Of a stretch of 64,000 nucleotides of DNA, positions 20,722 through 31,282 are shown one piece after another. Made by a program: the position numbers and the translations under genes. The first letter of the stretch is position 1. Each line of letters begins with the position of its first letter. Source of the stretch: Persicaria tinctoria (Eukaryota > Streptophyta > Magnoliopsida > Caryophyllales > Polygonaceae); the NCBI GenBank assembly GCA_037127255.1, contig JBANSL010000004.1, positions 75,724,627-75,788,626 on the forward strand. Direction: 5' to 3'. The notes beneath the pieces were generated by a model that worked only from the letters and a program-made list of their open reading frames with translations, was not told the DNA's origin and did no database searches.

Positions 20722-22086
20722 ATTTTTTTCGAAATATTCATTAAAAAATAAATAATTACACAATTATTCACTACTTGAAACTATTTACGAAAATATTATT
20801 TTTTGCAGGTTTGTCAGAAAAACACGGTCTTAGACCGCGTTTTACTCTTAAGATGAAATATTTAAAATTAAAAAAAAAGTGGCAAAAATTAACGAAAAAA
20901 ACGCGGGCTGAAACCGCGTTTTTAGTAATAATTTTATTCCGAAATTAATAATGTAGATGGTTGGTGTAACTCTAAGAGACACGCGGGCTAAAACCGCGTC
21001 TTTCTCCTTTCCTTTATTTTTTTTACAGGGGAATGGCAAAGGGGAGGGTTAATTGTTCATCTTCCTCCTTCAACCTCCCCTCCGCCAAACCTAGCTCGGA
21101 CCTCCGGCCTCCACTCTCCGCCGACCTCAGGCCTCCTCTCTCCTCTGACCTACGACTCCGTCGACGAGCTCGGCCTCCCCTCCGCCATGGTCGGGTTCAG
21201 TCGGCCTCTCCTTCGCCCATGCTTTGGGTATCCGACCTCCGGCCTCCTCTCTCCTCCGACATCCGATCTCGCCGAAGAGCTCGGCCTCCGCTCCGCCATG
21301 CTCTGGGTCTCTGAGGTTGCCGACGAGCTCAACCTCCCCCTTCCCAATTCCCTGCAATTGCAAAATCGAAAACTTTCCCAATTCCCCATTTCCCAGAAAT
21401 TGCAAAAGGCAAAAAAATGAAAAGGGAGATCGGAGTTCGCTGGTGGGAAGGAGGGAGGAGACCGGAATCCCGATTTCGGGCAGGGACGAGGCGAAGACCA
21501 GAGAGGAGGACGGAGGTCACTGGTGGAAGAAGGAGAGAGGAGGCCGGAGTCCCGATTTGGGGCAGCCATTGGAGAAGATTCGGGCAATCGATTGCTTTGG
21601 AAGAAGGCCGGAGGTTCGATTTCGATCAGGGAGCCGGGGCGATGGCAGTGGAGTTGCAGGCGGGGCGTCGGGCCGATGGTGGTGGAGTTGCAGGCGGGAG
21701 GAAGGCGGGGCAGGGGGAGGAAGATGAAGTTGCAGGTGTCGAACTGCCGTGACGGGAGAAGACCCTCTCTCCGGCCTCCGGCATCCTGTCTCCGGCTTCG
21801 TCCCTGATCGAACTCTGGACATCGGCCTCGTTCCTCTTTCCCAACAGCGATCCCCGGCCAGGCCGGCCTCCCTCTTCATTGTCCTTAAAAAAAAAAAAAA
21901 ATTATAATTCATTTCGAAATACCTAAACAAAGAAACGGGGTTTAGAATTTTCACTTTGTTAATAAAACGCGGTCTTAGACAACGTTTTTCTGTTATGTCT
22001 GCAAAAAATGAATACGTAAATAGTTTCAAGTAGCGAATACTTGTGTAATTATTTATTTTTATATGAATATTTTGAAAAAAAAAATC
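20722..22086. mobile_element. Pack-MULE-like element with ~110-bp inverted repeats and GC-rich cargo
   Basis: Left arm (20722-20855) and right arm (about 21960-22086) are inverted copies over roughly 110 bp, sharing AAATAATTACACAA, CTACTTGAAACTATTTACG and a CGGTCTTAGAC palindrome. The identical 12-mer CATCACCCACTA flanks both sides (20710-20721, 22087-22098), consistent with a 9-bp Mutator TSD plus microhomology. The interior (21033-21870) is sharply GC-rich, with repeats of CTCCGGCCTCC and frames reading SSDLRPPLS. It looks like a reshuffled captured gene piece of unknown source. Near the left arm, ACGCGGGCTNAAACCGCGT occurs twice as small palindromes. Confidence 0.78.
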
Positions 22087-22279
22087 CATCACCCACTACA
22101 TGCATGTTGTATTTTATTTTATTTTATTTTTGTTGAATCTCAACTCTTTAGAAAAATATTAATATTAATCCTAACTAATGATGATCCATACTCAAAACCA
22201 ACCAAACTCGATATTCACCAAATCAGGTAAGAATCCCGTGGATTCGAAAGAATTAGCCTATAAAGTAAATTAAAAAAGA

Positions 22280-23171
22280 GGGATTTTGTTCAAATGGACC
22301 TTTAAGCATACTTGGTTAGCTAGATATGTCTATTAATTGTTTTTTTTGCATGCTTAGCCCATTAATTGTTTTTTTTAGCTTGCTTAGCCCTCTTAAACGG
22401 TTAATGGTCAACCGTTGACCGGTCAACCCATTTTGATGCCAACTTTTTTTTTTTTTAGTGATGCCATATTTTACCGTTTTAATGCCAACATTTTGTGGTG
22501 ACAATTTTATATAATTGATGGCATAAGAGCTTAAAACGTGGAATCAAAATATTGTCACCTTATTGTCACTTTTGTAATGAAATGATTGGATGACTTTTTT
22601 TTAATGCCACTTTTTTAAAACATTGATGACATTTTTTGTGATGTCATATTTTACCGTTTTGATGCCAAAATTTTATTACATTTTATTTTCACTCTGATGC
22701 CACTTTTCTAATTAAATTATTGGATGACACTTTTTTTAAACTTTGATGACATTTTTTGTTTACTCTAATGTCACGTTGACCATTGATGCCATTTTGAAAA
22801 ATTTGTATCACATTAAAGAAAAAAATGTCATCAAAAATACTACTTTGAAAAAATATCATCAAAAATATGGCATCACGGTAAAAAAAATATCATCAAAAAA
22901 TTGACATAAAAAAGTGGCATCAAAGTGAAAATAAAATATAGTAAAATTTTGGCATCAAAACGGTAAAATATGGCATCACTAAAAAAAAAAAGTTGGCATC
23001 AAAAAAAAAAAAAGTTGGCATCAAAATGGGTTGGTCAACGTTGACCGGTCAACGGTTGACCATTGACCAACCCACCCTATTGGGAAGGGGGCTAGGGCAA
23101 AACTAATTAAATTGATTTATGGGCTAGGTGACTAATTGGATATTCAAAAAAGGCCCTCTACCAAAATCACC
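22280..23171. mobile_element. Foldback element built of inverted arms
   Basis: Bases from about 22398 (GGTTAATGGTCAACCGTTGA) have their complement ending near 23070 (TCAACGGTTGACCATTGACC). The match continues through GATGCCAACTTTTTT and TGATGCCATATTTTACCG on each side toward a centre near 22750. The outer ends GGGATTTTG and CAAAATCACCC also pair loosely. The phrase GATGCCA/TGGCATC recurs over ten times. It is non-coding. Confidence 0.75.
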
Positions 23172-24307
23172 CATTAAAAAATTACTAAACTAATTTAAAT
23201 CTAAATTATTTATTTAGATTTGAGTGGTTAAATTTTAGCCAGCTTTGCCTATAATTAATTATTCGGAAATTTCGCGAGGTACCCCTGGGGTATTGCATAT
23301 TTCGCGAGGTATACAACTCTTTTACATATTTCGCGTGGTACCCTTGGGATTTTGTAACATTTCGCGTCGTGCCCTTAATGGTAAAAATCTCACGGAGCTT
23401 TCAACAACGTTAAATTTAAACACAAAAAAAAAACGGAAATTTCGCCAGGTACTCCTGAGGTATTGCAATTTTCGCGAGGTATACACCTTTTTTTGCATAT
23501 TTCGCGTGGTGTCCCTGAGGTTTTAAAACATTTCGCCTTGTGCCCTTCTCGGTTAAGTTTAACAGTTTGGGCTTTTCTCCCATTAGTTTGCAAATTAAAA
23601 AAAAAAAAAAAAAAGGCTGGATGGACGAGAGCGCAGACACGATATCCATCGAGCGAAGAGAGAAGAGCGAGGAGAGAAGGCTCCCGCTGCTAGAAGGCCG
23701 GCTCCGGCTCGGACCTGCTGCATCCGAGAAGCGAGCGACGAAGGAAGAGACAAAGAAGAAGTCGACTTGAAGAAGGCGACAAGGGGTTGGAGGAGCGACA
23801 CAAATCATGAGGGAGGAGGAGGCCGGGCCGCACCGCACCGCACCGAGCCAAATCCGCTGGGAGAGGGTGGTGCTAGATTGCCAGGTATGTTTGAGACTTC
23901 GAACCCCTTTTAAAAAATTAGGGTTTCGTGTGAAATTGGTTGCAATTTGAGTTTTGGGTTGCTAAGTTTTTAGTTTTAGTTTGGAATTTGAGGTTTTTGA
24001 GATTGCTAGGCATTCCTCAGTTGGGGTTTCAGATTCGAGTTCAAGGTCTGTTTCCAATTGCTATCACAGATAGCAATTGTATCAGCAAAGATAGCTAATT
24101 GCCTAATTGTATGCTGGATTTTTTATTGAATTTTTTTTTATAATATAGATAGATAATTGTTGCAGCAAAGAGACATGTGTTTCTTGGCGGTTTTGATTAA
24201 TTCACTTGCTTGATCAATTATATTGAGTGATTCTACTTGTTGGAATTCATTATTAGCATGAATTATTTTTGTTTAGAAATTGAAATCAATTCCTTGAAGT
24301 GATTTTA

Positions 24308-24377
24308 AGCCTATTAGCTCAATGGTAGAGCAATGTGCTCAGACACAAAAATGCGGGTTCAAATCCCGCATAGGCTA
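24308..24377 (+). tRNA. tRNA-like sequence (probably a tRNA-derived pseudogene)
   Basis: A 7-bp acceptor stem (AGCCTAT with ATAGGCT), D arm GCTC-AATGGTA-GAGC and T arm GCGGG-TTCAAAT-CCCGC fold correctly, and the A- and B-box promoter positions are filled (TAGCTCAATGG, GGTTCAAATCC). The anticodon arm is poor: TGTG pairs with CACA around a 6-base CTCAGA loop, so no normal anticodon can be assigned. It is therefore read as tRNA-derived rather than a working tRNA gene. Confidence 0.45.
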
Positions 24378-25084
24378 TCCATGGATATGTGTAGTTATTT
24401 AAAGTACTCAAATACTTGCTAATTTTTCATATAGACAGAATTAGAGGGGTAGAGCTTGAAAAATTTGCATGAAAAATTTAGATTTGGAGAAGAACAAGGC
24501 ATTCTTTAAATTGCATACATGAATAGAAATGGATGAAAATAGTATGTTTGACTAGCATCCACTTAGAAAACAAGAGCAAGCTAATATGGTGAGAGTTGCT
24601 ACACTTGAATTGACAATGCATATTCACATATCAGATGTTTGTCTACTTCTTTTTCTCTCTTGCAAGTTTAAAATGCTAGATTCCTACTATCGTTCCTTTA
24701 CACCTCTATCCAGCCTAGTACTTCCCCTTATTTCCACTTGATCCTTAAGGTTATTATGCCTAAGCTTGCATAGCATCCACAAATGACAAATCCACCAAGG
24801 TCCATTTACAAGGACTTAACTGTCTACAAATGGAAGATTAATTGGGAGCAAAGTGCCACTTTACCATGAATTAAGCATCAACCATCAAGGTCCATTTACA
24901 ATCACATTTTAACAGAATATTCAAACATTACAGGTGGTGCGCCATAAAAGAAGTTTATTCTTGCCTTACATAAAAGAAGTTTCACTAGCAATATATAACT
25001 TTATTTTCAAGAGAATAGAGAAGTGGCAACCAAACATTTCAGGTGGTGCACCATGACAATGCTGAGAATTTTTTTTTAGAGCTT

Positions 25085-25155
25085 TAGCCTATGCGGGATT
25101 TGCACCCGCATCTTTGTGCATAAGCACAACTCTCTACTATTTGAGCTAATAGACT
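25085..25155 (-). tRNA. tRNA-like sequence, inverted relative to the one at 24308
   Basis: On the minus strand, acceptor AGTCTAT pairs with ATAGGCT (one wobble), the D arm begins TAGCTC, and the T arm GCGGG-TGCAAAT-CCCGC is complete. The middle arm TTGTG-CTTATG-CACAA has five pairs but again a 6-base loop. The T arm and 3' acceptor match the plus-strand copy almost exactly. Together with the extended inverted arms, this suggests both were part of one duplicated block. Confidence 0.42.
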
Positions 25156-27668
25156 TAAATTTTGGCATGGGAAATCAGCAAAACTATTATATGAGACACA
25201 ATGGTGACTCCCTTGAAAGCAAACCAAACATTGAGCTCTCTTGCAGCCCATCATCAGATACCCTAAAGCTAGCAATCGTGCTTATATGGATAAGCCTTGC
25301 CCAAGGAGGAAGTTCATTGAAAAACAAAAGGCCAACAGACTAGCTATTGGATTTTGTAATCAAAGACACTAAAACCAACAAATATCTCATTAAACAATTT
25401 GAACAAGCCACAAATTGGCAATCACATAACCAATTCAATATGAAATTGAAACCCTAAATCTAAAAAAAATATTTGAGATAACCCAATATTGGGAAATCAC
25501 ATGGCCTAAATCTGACATGAAAATTTGGACAATCAAAGCAAAATAACAAGTTGGGACTTGGGTGAAGAAATTTGAGCCATTAAAACCAGCAAATTGACAT
25601 TGATAAATGAATCAAACCCCCAAATATTAAATTTCTTCCCAGTTCTGTAGTTCTGTTTTCACCTGTAACAAAACAAAAAACCCTAACTAACTCCACATAA
25701 AACCAGCATACAATTGAGTAGAGAACATAACAAACTGCATAGAAATCGAGTGGAGTACACGAATTCTGCAATGAGCAATGGTGTGTTATGTACCAACTTA
25801 GGAATGCCTAATTTTCGAACTCGAATCTGAAACCCCAACTGAGGAATGCCTAGCAATCTCAAAAGCCCCAAATTCCAAACTAAAACTCAAAAACTTAGCA
25901 ACCCAAAACTCAAATTGCAACCAATTTCACACGAAACCCTAACTTTTGAAAAGGGGTTCGAAGTCTCAAACATACCTGGCAATCTAGCACCACCCTCACC
26001 CGGCGGATTCGGCTCGGTGCGGTGTGGTGCGGCGCGGCCTCCTCCTCCCTCATGGTTTGTGTCGCTCCTCCAACCCCTTGTCGCCTTCTTCAGGTCGACT
26101 TCTTCTTTGTCTCTTCCTTCGTCGCTCGCTTCTCGGTTGCAGCAAGTCCGAGCCGGAGCCGGCCTTCGAGCAGCGGGAGCCTTCTATCTTCGAGCAGCGG
26201 GAGCCTTCTCTCCACGCTCTTCTCTCTTCGCTCGATGGATATCGCGTCTGCGCTCTCGTCCAACCTTTCTTTCTTTCTCTTTCTTTTTTTTTCATTTGCA
26301 AACTAACGGGAGAAAAGCCCAAACTGTTAAACTTAACCGGAAAGGGCAAGAGGCGAAATGTTTTAAAACCTCAGGGGTACCACGCGAAATATCCAAAAAA
26401 GTTGTATACCTCGCGAAAATTGCAATACCCCAGGGGTACCTGGCGAAATTTCTGGAAAAAAAAGCCTCACCTGCTGAACGAGCGAAGAAAGAGAGAGAGC
26501 TAAGAGAAAACCAGAGCGAAGCGAAACCAGTCCGAGCGCCGCCGCCAGTCCGCTCCGAGCGCCACCGCCAGTCCGAGCGTCGGCAAAGACGAAGGCTGCA
26601 CCAGGTGAAACCGCCGCAGCCAAGGACGAAGGCTGCCATGGGAGAAAAAGTTGTTGCAGTCGGCAGAGGACGAAGGCTGCGCCAGGTGGAGGCCATTGCC
26701 TCGGACGGCGACCGGAGGTGGAGGTGGAGGAGAAGAAGTTGCTGTAGTCGGCAGAGAGGTGTGCAATTTACAGAATCCTTGGCTTTGGGTTGAAATTGAA
26801 GATTTGAGGGTTTTTGTGATGTGAAATTTAGGGTTTAGTTGAAATTGATGTAATTGGAATTTGGAATTTCATTTCTCAATTGGAATCCGATTTGTTAATA
26901 AACTTGCAATTTCGTTTCTCAATTTAGGGTTTAAGACGAAATTGATGCATTTGGATATTGAATGAAATACATTCACCCGATTTGTTAATGCATTTGGAAG
27001 TCGAAATCGAAATCGATGAGCAGAGGCGTTTGGAAGTGTGAACTGTTGAATGAAATACATTCTCAATTTAGGCGGCGGCGGTCTCACCCGGCGCAGCAGT
27101 GGAGGCGTCCAGCGACGACGGTCTCACCCCGCGCAACAGCGGAGGCGTCCAGCGGCGGCATCCGACCGGGTGACCTCCGTCCTCTCTCGCTCTGGTTTTC
27201 TCTTCGTTCTCTCTCTTTCTTCGTTCGTTCTGCAGGTGAGCCCTCTCGCTCTGGTTTTCTCTTCGCTCGTTCTGCAGGTGAGGCTTTTTTTTTATTTTAT
27301 TTTAAATTTAACGTCGTTGAAAGCTCCGTGAGATATTTACCATTAAGGGCACGACGCGAAATGTTGCAAAACCACAAGGGTACCACGCGAAATATGCAAA
27401 AGAGTTGTATATCTCGCGAAATATGTAATATCCCAGAGGTAACTCGCGAAATTTCCGTTAATTATTTTAATAATTCCGTGCATCTCAAGTGCACCGAATC
27501 CAATTTCAAAGATCGAGCTAATGGCTAACGGTTTATTTGACAATTAAAGTCGATTAAGAAAGATGAGCTAATTAATCGAGTGCCAGATCATAATAACGTG
27601 GGCTCCACTTCGCCAGTTGTCAAACTAGGCGGTCCCACCTCTCGCTGGCCAGTTCGTCATCCATCCCT

Positions 27669-27677
27669 CTATAAAAC
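27669..27677 (+). promoter_or_regulatory. TATA box of AG-peptide gene 1
   Basis: CTATAAAAC lies 102 bases ahead of the start codon. The wording around it (CATCC-CTCTATAAAA) is shared with the paralog at 58576. Confidence 0.75.
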
Positions 27678-27779
27678 GCACCCTCCCAACTCCTCCACCA
27701 ACACCAACACCACACCAGCCTCTCTCGATCTTAGCTCCTGTTTCATCTAACTAAATCCATTTTCGGAACTCGATCGGAG

Positions 27780-27983
27780 ATGGCAAGACAATCAGCAGCA
27801 ACCATGGTGGCCGTGGTCTTGGCCCTGGTGGCTGCCGTGGCAGTGAACGCCCAGGACTCCAGCCCCGCCAGCGCCCCCTCTCCCTCAGCCGTCACCGGAG
27901 CTGCTGGGCTGTCCCTCCCACTCTCCGGCGGCATCGTCGTCTGCTCTCTCCTCGTCTCCCTGTTTTCTCTGTTGAGAAACTAG
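27780..27983 (+). CDS. Arabinogalactan peptide (AG-peptide), copy 1
   Basis: An intronless 67-residue protein. Residues 1-24 form a signal peptide (MARQSAAT, then a hydrophobic Ala/Val stretch ending VNA). The short mature part begins QDSSPASAPSPSA, where Ser-Pro and Ala-Pro pairs are typical sites for proline hydroxylation and arabinogalactan addition. The last about 20 residues are hydrophobic (GGIVVCSLLVSLFSLL, ending RN), as in a GPI-anchor signal. It should be a glycosylated peptide tethered to the outer plasma membrane, which is family knowledge. The start is fixed by the signal peptide and by identity with copy 2, which shares MARQSAATMVAVVLA. A TATA box and a C-rich leader precede it. 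The exact AGP number is not assigned. Confidence 0.85.
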   Translation: MARQSAATMVAVVLALVAAVAVNAQDSSPASAPSPSAVTGAAGLSLPLSGGIVVCSLLVSLFSLLRN

Positions 27984-28099
27984 GCGCGTGCCTGCACGCC
28001 CCGATCGATCCCGTCCATTTTCACATCGCCGGAGACGTGTATTACTCGAGCTTTACATATACATTGCTTATATTTTTTTTTTGGTCAAAATATATATTG

Positions 28100-28100
<1 letters not shown>

Positions 28101-28137
<37 letters not shown>
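28101..28137. repeat. (TA)n microsatellite
   Basis: About 18 TA units lie 3' of AG-peptide gene 1. Confidence 0.9.
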
Positions 28138-28139
<2 letters not shown>

Positions 28140-28296
28140 GTATCACTATTTATATTGTATTTGAATATATATATTTGTTTGGTAATAAAATGCACTTTTG
28201 TTATATATCTATTTGCTCAATTTTGATGATAGACCAGGGATTTAGGGGACAACTTAATAAATAAGATAATTGAGGAATCAAACTCTTTATTAGACA

Positions 28297-28520
28297 TACT
28301 ACCACAGTTCAGAAATAAGTGACACCCCTTTTAAGGAGTTAAAAACTATATAAAATATAAGGTTTTTAATTGATTTTTTAAAATAATTTTATACATATTA
28401 GTTATAAGTTTAAAATTATTTTAAAAAATTAATAAAAAAGTTAATATTTTATATAGTTTTTAGCTCCTTAAAAAGCGTGTCGAAAAGTGAAACGATACTT
28501 ATTAATGAACGGAAGGAGTA
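28297..28520. mobile_element. Stowaway-type MITE
   Basis: The left end CTACCACAGTTCAGAAATAA and right end TTATTAATGAACGGAAGGAG are inverted repeats flanked by TA. The interior carries inverted CTCCTTAAAA phrases. Confidence 0.8.
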
Positions 28521-31282
28521 TTATTATAGCCTTAATGTAAAAGGTTCAATTTATAGATCAACCTTACGTGCGTGTTTCTTTTATCATTTTCTCTCCCTTT
28601 TATACACTTGATTTATTGTGGATTTACTTAAAAAAATTAATTCATGTAAATATGTTTCCTTTCATTTAGATTATAAAGACAAACAAACAAATAAGCTATG
28701 TGTATGTATAGTGACTTTAGTTACGTTGTAAGTTATTCAAAGTTAAGGTGTGAATATGGAAAATTGTAAGCATATTGTTGTAGGCCTAAATTTGGGAAAG
28801 ATAAAAGAGCAGGTTTTGGTGGTAGCCGCATTCTCATAATTCATTTAATTAGTCATACAGGCTATACAACAATTAGACATGGTCAAGGGACGAAATATCT
28901 CAACCCTAATATTTACCATGATAGGACCTTGCTCGAGCTCTCTCATTCATATTTTCTCCTCAAGCCTCTACTCTCTACCCAATTGATGTCCAGACAAGTC
29001 CTTCCCCTTCTCATCATCTTTCCCTCTATCGCCCCCTTAAGATTTCGGATCAACACAGAGAACACAAAACCTCGAATCCAGAATTTTGGCCATCAAAATT
29101 GGCATTGCAGTTCAACAATCGAAGCCTCACATACAACAAATGCGTATGACTTCTAAATGTGAACAAGTGCTGGAATCATGTACGACTTTTAAATGTGATT
29201 GTGCAAGCAAAGGAATAAAGTAATAAAGCAATAGGAAAAAGAATTAAATAAACTAGACTAGCCATGGTTGAGTTTTAAATAGCAATGATGATGAATATAG
29301 TTTCACTCACACTCGCAACAATGATAATTCAATGGTCATTGGGTTGTTATATATGATAAATGCAATTGGCTATGCAGATTACTCTAGGGTTGGTTTAAGC
29401 ACATAATTAGACAGGCCGAAACTTTGCCAAGAACACCATCTAACTCCCTAAACTCTAGCATGGGGGTGAGTAGCAATAAGTCTCTAACACATAGCAAATA
29501 AACATCATCTCTCCCGTCTTGTCAACTTCGCACCTGGTTGTCAACCCAATCATCGCTTCCACTAAAAGAGATAACATTTACTTGTCAATTCTCCTACAAC
29601 ATTAAGGAGTTCCCACCCGTGTTCTGCCAGCTAAAGAGTTGGCTACTTATGGATTAAGGTCCGCAATAGCGGAATGGAGGTATAATCCTAGCATGATGTA
29701 AATCTATCCTAGTGGTCAAGTAAGATAAATCAACAACACATAAACCATATCAGAACAAAGAGAATTGAAATAATCATAACGCATAACTAATGAAAACACA
29801 AAGCAAAAACCCTCACATGTCCTTAACCATGCCTTGAAATGTAAGCAAAACTATAAATGAGAGGTAGCGCTGAGCATGAATTACCTCAAAAAACTAACAA
29901 AAGATGAAACTACGAATCGTCTTTGAATGGTTTTGTGATGTGTAGTGTGTGTTTTGAAAACCTAGATCGAATGGGTATTTATAGGCCTCTAATATGGCTG
30001 AAAAATCCTAGAGTGACGTGCTTAATGGCCAAGCAAAGCTCTTCAAAGGATAGAAACAAATCTTCATCGGATAAGCATCTGAATCAGCGAGTCTATTTGC
30101 ATTGAAGGGTGCCACTCCAACATCGGCAGGAGTCACTCTCAGCGAGCGCCGAGCCTGTGTCCACGGGTGCCAGACCTCCTTCCGCGGGCGCCGCCTCTGC
30201 TTCTTCATGTTTTCTTCATTTCTTCACTTGGATTCCTCTTTTATCTCTTTCTTGGGTCTTATTCTCTTCATCTTCAAGCCATACTAAGTGTCTCCATGGC
30301 TTTAGGGCTCCATCATTTCCCTCTTGCACCATCTCTCGAGCTCGGATTCGTGAATCTGCATAATTGACATAGAAAAGTATAGATTCCGAATTCCGAATAT
30401 AAAATGATAAAGATGTGACTTAGCTATAAAACCATATCAAATGCAACCTAAAACTACCTTAAAACCATCTAGAATGCGTATACAACATATGCACTATCAT
30501 ACGACTTATTCTCTCAACAAAATAATAACAAGACTGTCTATAATAAAGCGTAAATGCATAATCTCTTATGTCTCTTGACAGAGTTCAATGAGACAACTAC
30601 GAATATAAAAACACCGTCATATATATGGACCAGTGTTGTTCCAGTATAGATCACTTAACACATTAGTCATATGAAAATGTAGAGAATGTTATCAATCACA
30701 TTGTTGAGCACAAAGTATCTCACAATGACCTAGAAGAGTCGTCCGTCAAATGGGCCCATTTAGTTTTGTATTTTGATAACTTCTCCTGAAGAATCTCCAT
30801 AGAAGATCATATCATTTAAATATTATTTAATTTGCGGTACATGTTTTGAGATCTCCTCCATATTAACTAAAATAAGACCACAAAGCAGTTTGACGATAAA
30901 CGGGGTTTGAATCCCTAATGCTACGATCAAATACCTCGAGCTTCATAAAGGTGATCAAATGTTCGATATTTAATGGGAGAGGAAATGTGACTATATTAAG
31001 AACGAGGTTGCATGAAAGCAAGGTCTTTATCATTTGGGATCCATGGATGAATGAAAATGAATAAGAAGTTCAACACGTATGTACACCAAATGATAATTAT
31101 ATGATTTAGCAAAAAGCTATCAAATGCATTTACTAAGGCCAAGAAAGTGACTAAGTCACACATATTGCACTAGCTAGCTCATTTGGAGGTTCCAAACTCT
31201 GAAACCAACAAAAATCAAGTGAGCCTCAAATATGCCAAAAGCACGTGAGATCACAATTCTCTTAATCAGTTCATTATTCTTT
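28521..31282. other. Long stretch without a recognised gene; transposon-like
   Basis: No convincing coding exon. On the minus strand, CTATAAATACCC (about 29972-29983) is a good TATA box followed by a C/A-rich leader-like sequence, and 30115-30210 is a GC-rich patch. Together they resemble the LTR or leader of an unrecognised retrotransposon reading leftward. A phrase at about 31018-31055 (FIIWDPWMNE in plus frame) recalls LINE sequence between RT and zf-RVT, but is too short to call. Confidence 0.3.

Larger units (their letters stand above)
23434..26455. mobile_element. Inner MULE of the same family with ~0.6-kb inverted arms
   Basis: The left arm (about 23434-24045) and right arm (about 25800-26455) are inverted copies over roughly 600 bp, starting CGGAAATTTCGCCAGGTAC and CCAGAAATTTCGCCAGGTAC. 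They share a GC-rich section (GAGCGCAGACACGATATCC, CTCCGGCTCGGAC) and an AT-rich section (GGGTTTCGTGTGAAATTGGT). Poly-A runs at both borders (23424-23433, 26456-26463) are the probable TSD, since the insertion went into an A tract of the outer arm. The centre has two inverted tRNA-like sequences and short direct repeats (AAGGTCCATTTACAA twice, CAGGTGGTGCGCCAT/CACCAT twice). No transposase is seen. Confidence 0.88.
23264..27457. mobile_element. Outer MULE of the TTTCGCG family (interrupted by a second copy)
   Basis: The perfect 9-bp TSD TTAATTATT lies at 23255-23263 and 27458-27466. The arms start CGGAAATTTCGCGAGGTA (left) and its complement (right). They match over about 160 bp up to the point where the inner element sits, and the match resumes beyond it at 26464 with GCCTCACCTGC and GAACGAGCGAAG, complementary to 27230-27290. 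Removing the inner copy makes the two arms continuous. The interior 26500-27060 is GC-rich, with repeats of GACGAAGGCTGC; it is probably captured DNA. No transposase was recognised. Confidence 0.9.

Noticed and set aside
21033..21750. Several overlapping 90-170-codon frames in the Pack-MULE cargo
   Set aside because: All six frames stay open because of GC-rich repeats. None shows a family signature, so no CDS is called.
24308..24377. Functional tRNA gene
   Set aside because: The cloverleaf lacks a normal 7-base anticodon loop and the sequence lies inside a transposon with an inverted partner. Kept only as tRNA-like.
28929..29156. 75-codon plus-strand frame after AG-peptide gene 1
   Set aside because: No signal peptide, no recognised motif, lies in repeat-like DNA.
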